Of a stretch of 64,000 nucleotides of DNA, positions 62,883 to 64,000 are shown piece by piece. How positions within the stretch are numbered: the stretch's first letter is position 1; each line of letters begins with the position of its first letter. Origin of the DNA: Campylorhamphus procurvoides (taxonomy: Eukaryota > Chordata > Aves > Passeriformes > Dendrocolaptidae); contig WBMV01003263.1 of NCBI GenBank assembly GCA_013396655.1, forward strand, positions 253,609 to 317,608, read 5' to 3'. The position numbers were made by a program, and so were the translations under genes. Under the pieces are notes generated by a model that did no database searches, was not told the origin of the DNA, and saw only the letters and a list, made by a program, of their open reading frames with translations.

Positions 62883-64000
62883 AAAAAGAATATCGAAAAG
62901 ACTACCCTCCATAATTGCATGCCTTCTTCTCTATTCTTATTAATGCTTAATTTAAACCTTGATATCTAGCTCTTCTTCAGCATTCCTGACTAGAGAAATC
63001 AATTTACAGTTTTGTTCTGAAAGCATATCAGTAAATGGGCATCAATGCAGGTAAGCCATACATTGCCCCATCAGTGAGGCTAAGCAGCTTGTGCCTTTAA
63101 CTGAGTGATACAAAACACATAAAACTATTTACTTGAGTTATTAATCCAGTATGACCTGACATAATGTGATAGTAAGAGTTCTTTTCCTGAAGAAGAAAAA
63201 TACATGCTTTGCTCAGCACCTCCTGTTGACTCTCTGCTCCAAGTGAATAAACATACAGCAGAATTTTCCCAGTCAGGTGTGATCCAGGAAGAAACTGGCA
63301 GCACATCTTTGTGTCTGCTAATGTAAATTCTAACTCACAAAAGTGGCCCACCACTAGTTCTTCAGTCAAAATGCTTGCTCTGTCTTGTGAAGAATCAACA
63401 CAGAACATGCCACAAGCACAAAAAATTCACCAGGTTTAACTCTCTAAAGAATGAAGCACATGGTTTACACTGCTACACAGTGAAAGAGTGGTGTTTCAGG
63501 ACTCAGCTACCATAGATTAAATGGAAGCAAAAAAGGGAAATCTTGCATGAATTAGGCAATAAATGTTCTTAATGACAACTTATAAAGACTAATCTCTACA
63601 GAAAGCCTAGTGATCTAAATTAGAAGAGCTCATCTCATCTGAAATCATCTGCTCTTCAGGACATGGAGACACACTCCCTCACCCTGCAGCTGCTAAACTG
63701 TCCAGCAGGTCAGAGAAGGAAAATTGCATCCCGAGTTTGAATGTTTGACCTGTTCTTCTGTGACCCAAGTTTAGCTCTGTGCCTTTCTCTCTGCTCAGAA
63801 AGAACATGAAACACAGTTAAGCTCAGCTCAACAGCTCAATTTATGTTGCAAATAGAGTACATTAACTCTTGACTGTAAAATTCACACCTGGGTTTGAAGA
63901 AGTCAACTTTGTCTTGGTGTGGTAGTAAAGAAAAGAGGGTTAACAAGAGATATGGTCACATATGTAAAGTTAAGGGAAGTTGGGTAATAGGTACAGCACC
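62883..64000. other. non-coding stretch, no gene recognised
   Basis: The end of the window is AT-leaning, CpG-poor and without recognised features. A 103-codon minus-strand frame at 63097-63408 has no domain and no compelling splice signals. The window edge cuts off the context. Confidence 0.55.

Noticed and set aside
1..64000. Search for bacterial, phage, CRISPR, tRNA/rRNA or endogenous retroviral genes
   Set aside because: I saw no operon structure, spacer-repeat array, tRNA-like cloverleaf, rRNA motif or retroviral gag/pol/env sequence. The only retroelement protein traces belong to the CR1 LINE.

Overview
The window looks like non-coding nuclear DNA from a bird. The evidence is one clearly recognisable CR1 LINE carrying the CR1 octamer tail, general CpG scarcity, very few other interspersed repeats over 64 kb, and mixed AT-rich and moderately GC-rich blocks. 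CR1 also occurs in crocodilians and turtles, so 'bird' is the best reading rather than a proof. I cannot tell whether the window is a gene desert or the inside of a very large intron. I see no bacterial operon, rRNA, tRNA or CRISPR array, and no gene I can name.

Layout. Positions 1-4821 are unremarkable. Positions 4822-6820 are a decayed plus-strand CR1 retrotransposon: endonuclease remnant, linker, start of the reverse transcriptase joined in frame to the C-terminal region by an internal deletion, then the 3' region and tail. Positions 6821-22400 are non-coding, with a CpG cluster near 10.6-10.8 kb, a tandem GGATTA pair at 13.32 kb and a 17-base exact repeat at 17.05/17.18 kb. Positions 22400-25200 hold a possible minus-strand exon with good splice signals and a diverged direct duplication of about 170 bases whose copies lie 2 kb apart. 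Positions 26.3-27.2 kb are a GC-richer block with long overlapping ORFs on both strands. Positions 27.2-44 kb are non-coding apart from a 9-base minisatellite at 41.85 kb. Near 44 kb lie a hAT-like transposon terminus, an A-rich tract and, at 44.4-44.65 kb, the most protein-like unassigned reading frame in the window, on the minus strand in a local CpG cluster. Positions 45-64 kb are non-coding with two short tandem duplications (33- and 47-base periods), homeodomain-type AT motifs at 57.3 kb and a TA microsatellite at 62.86 kb.

Functionally, the CR1 copy is dead. The remaining signals are candidates for regulatory elements or unannotated exons and need comparative alignment. No coherent multi-gene system is visible.
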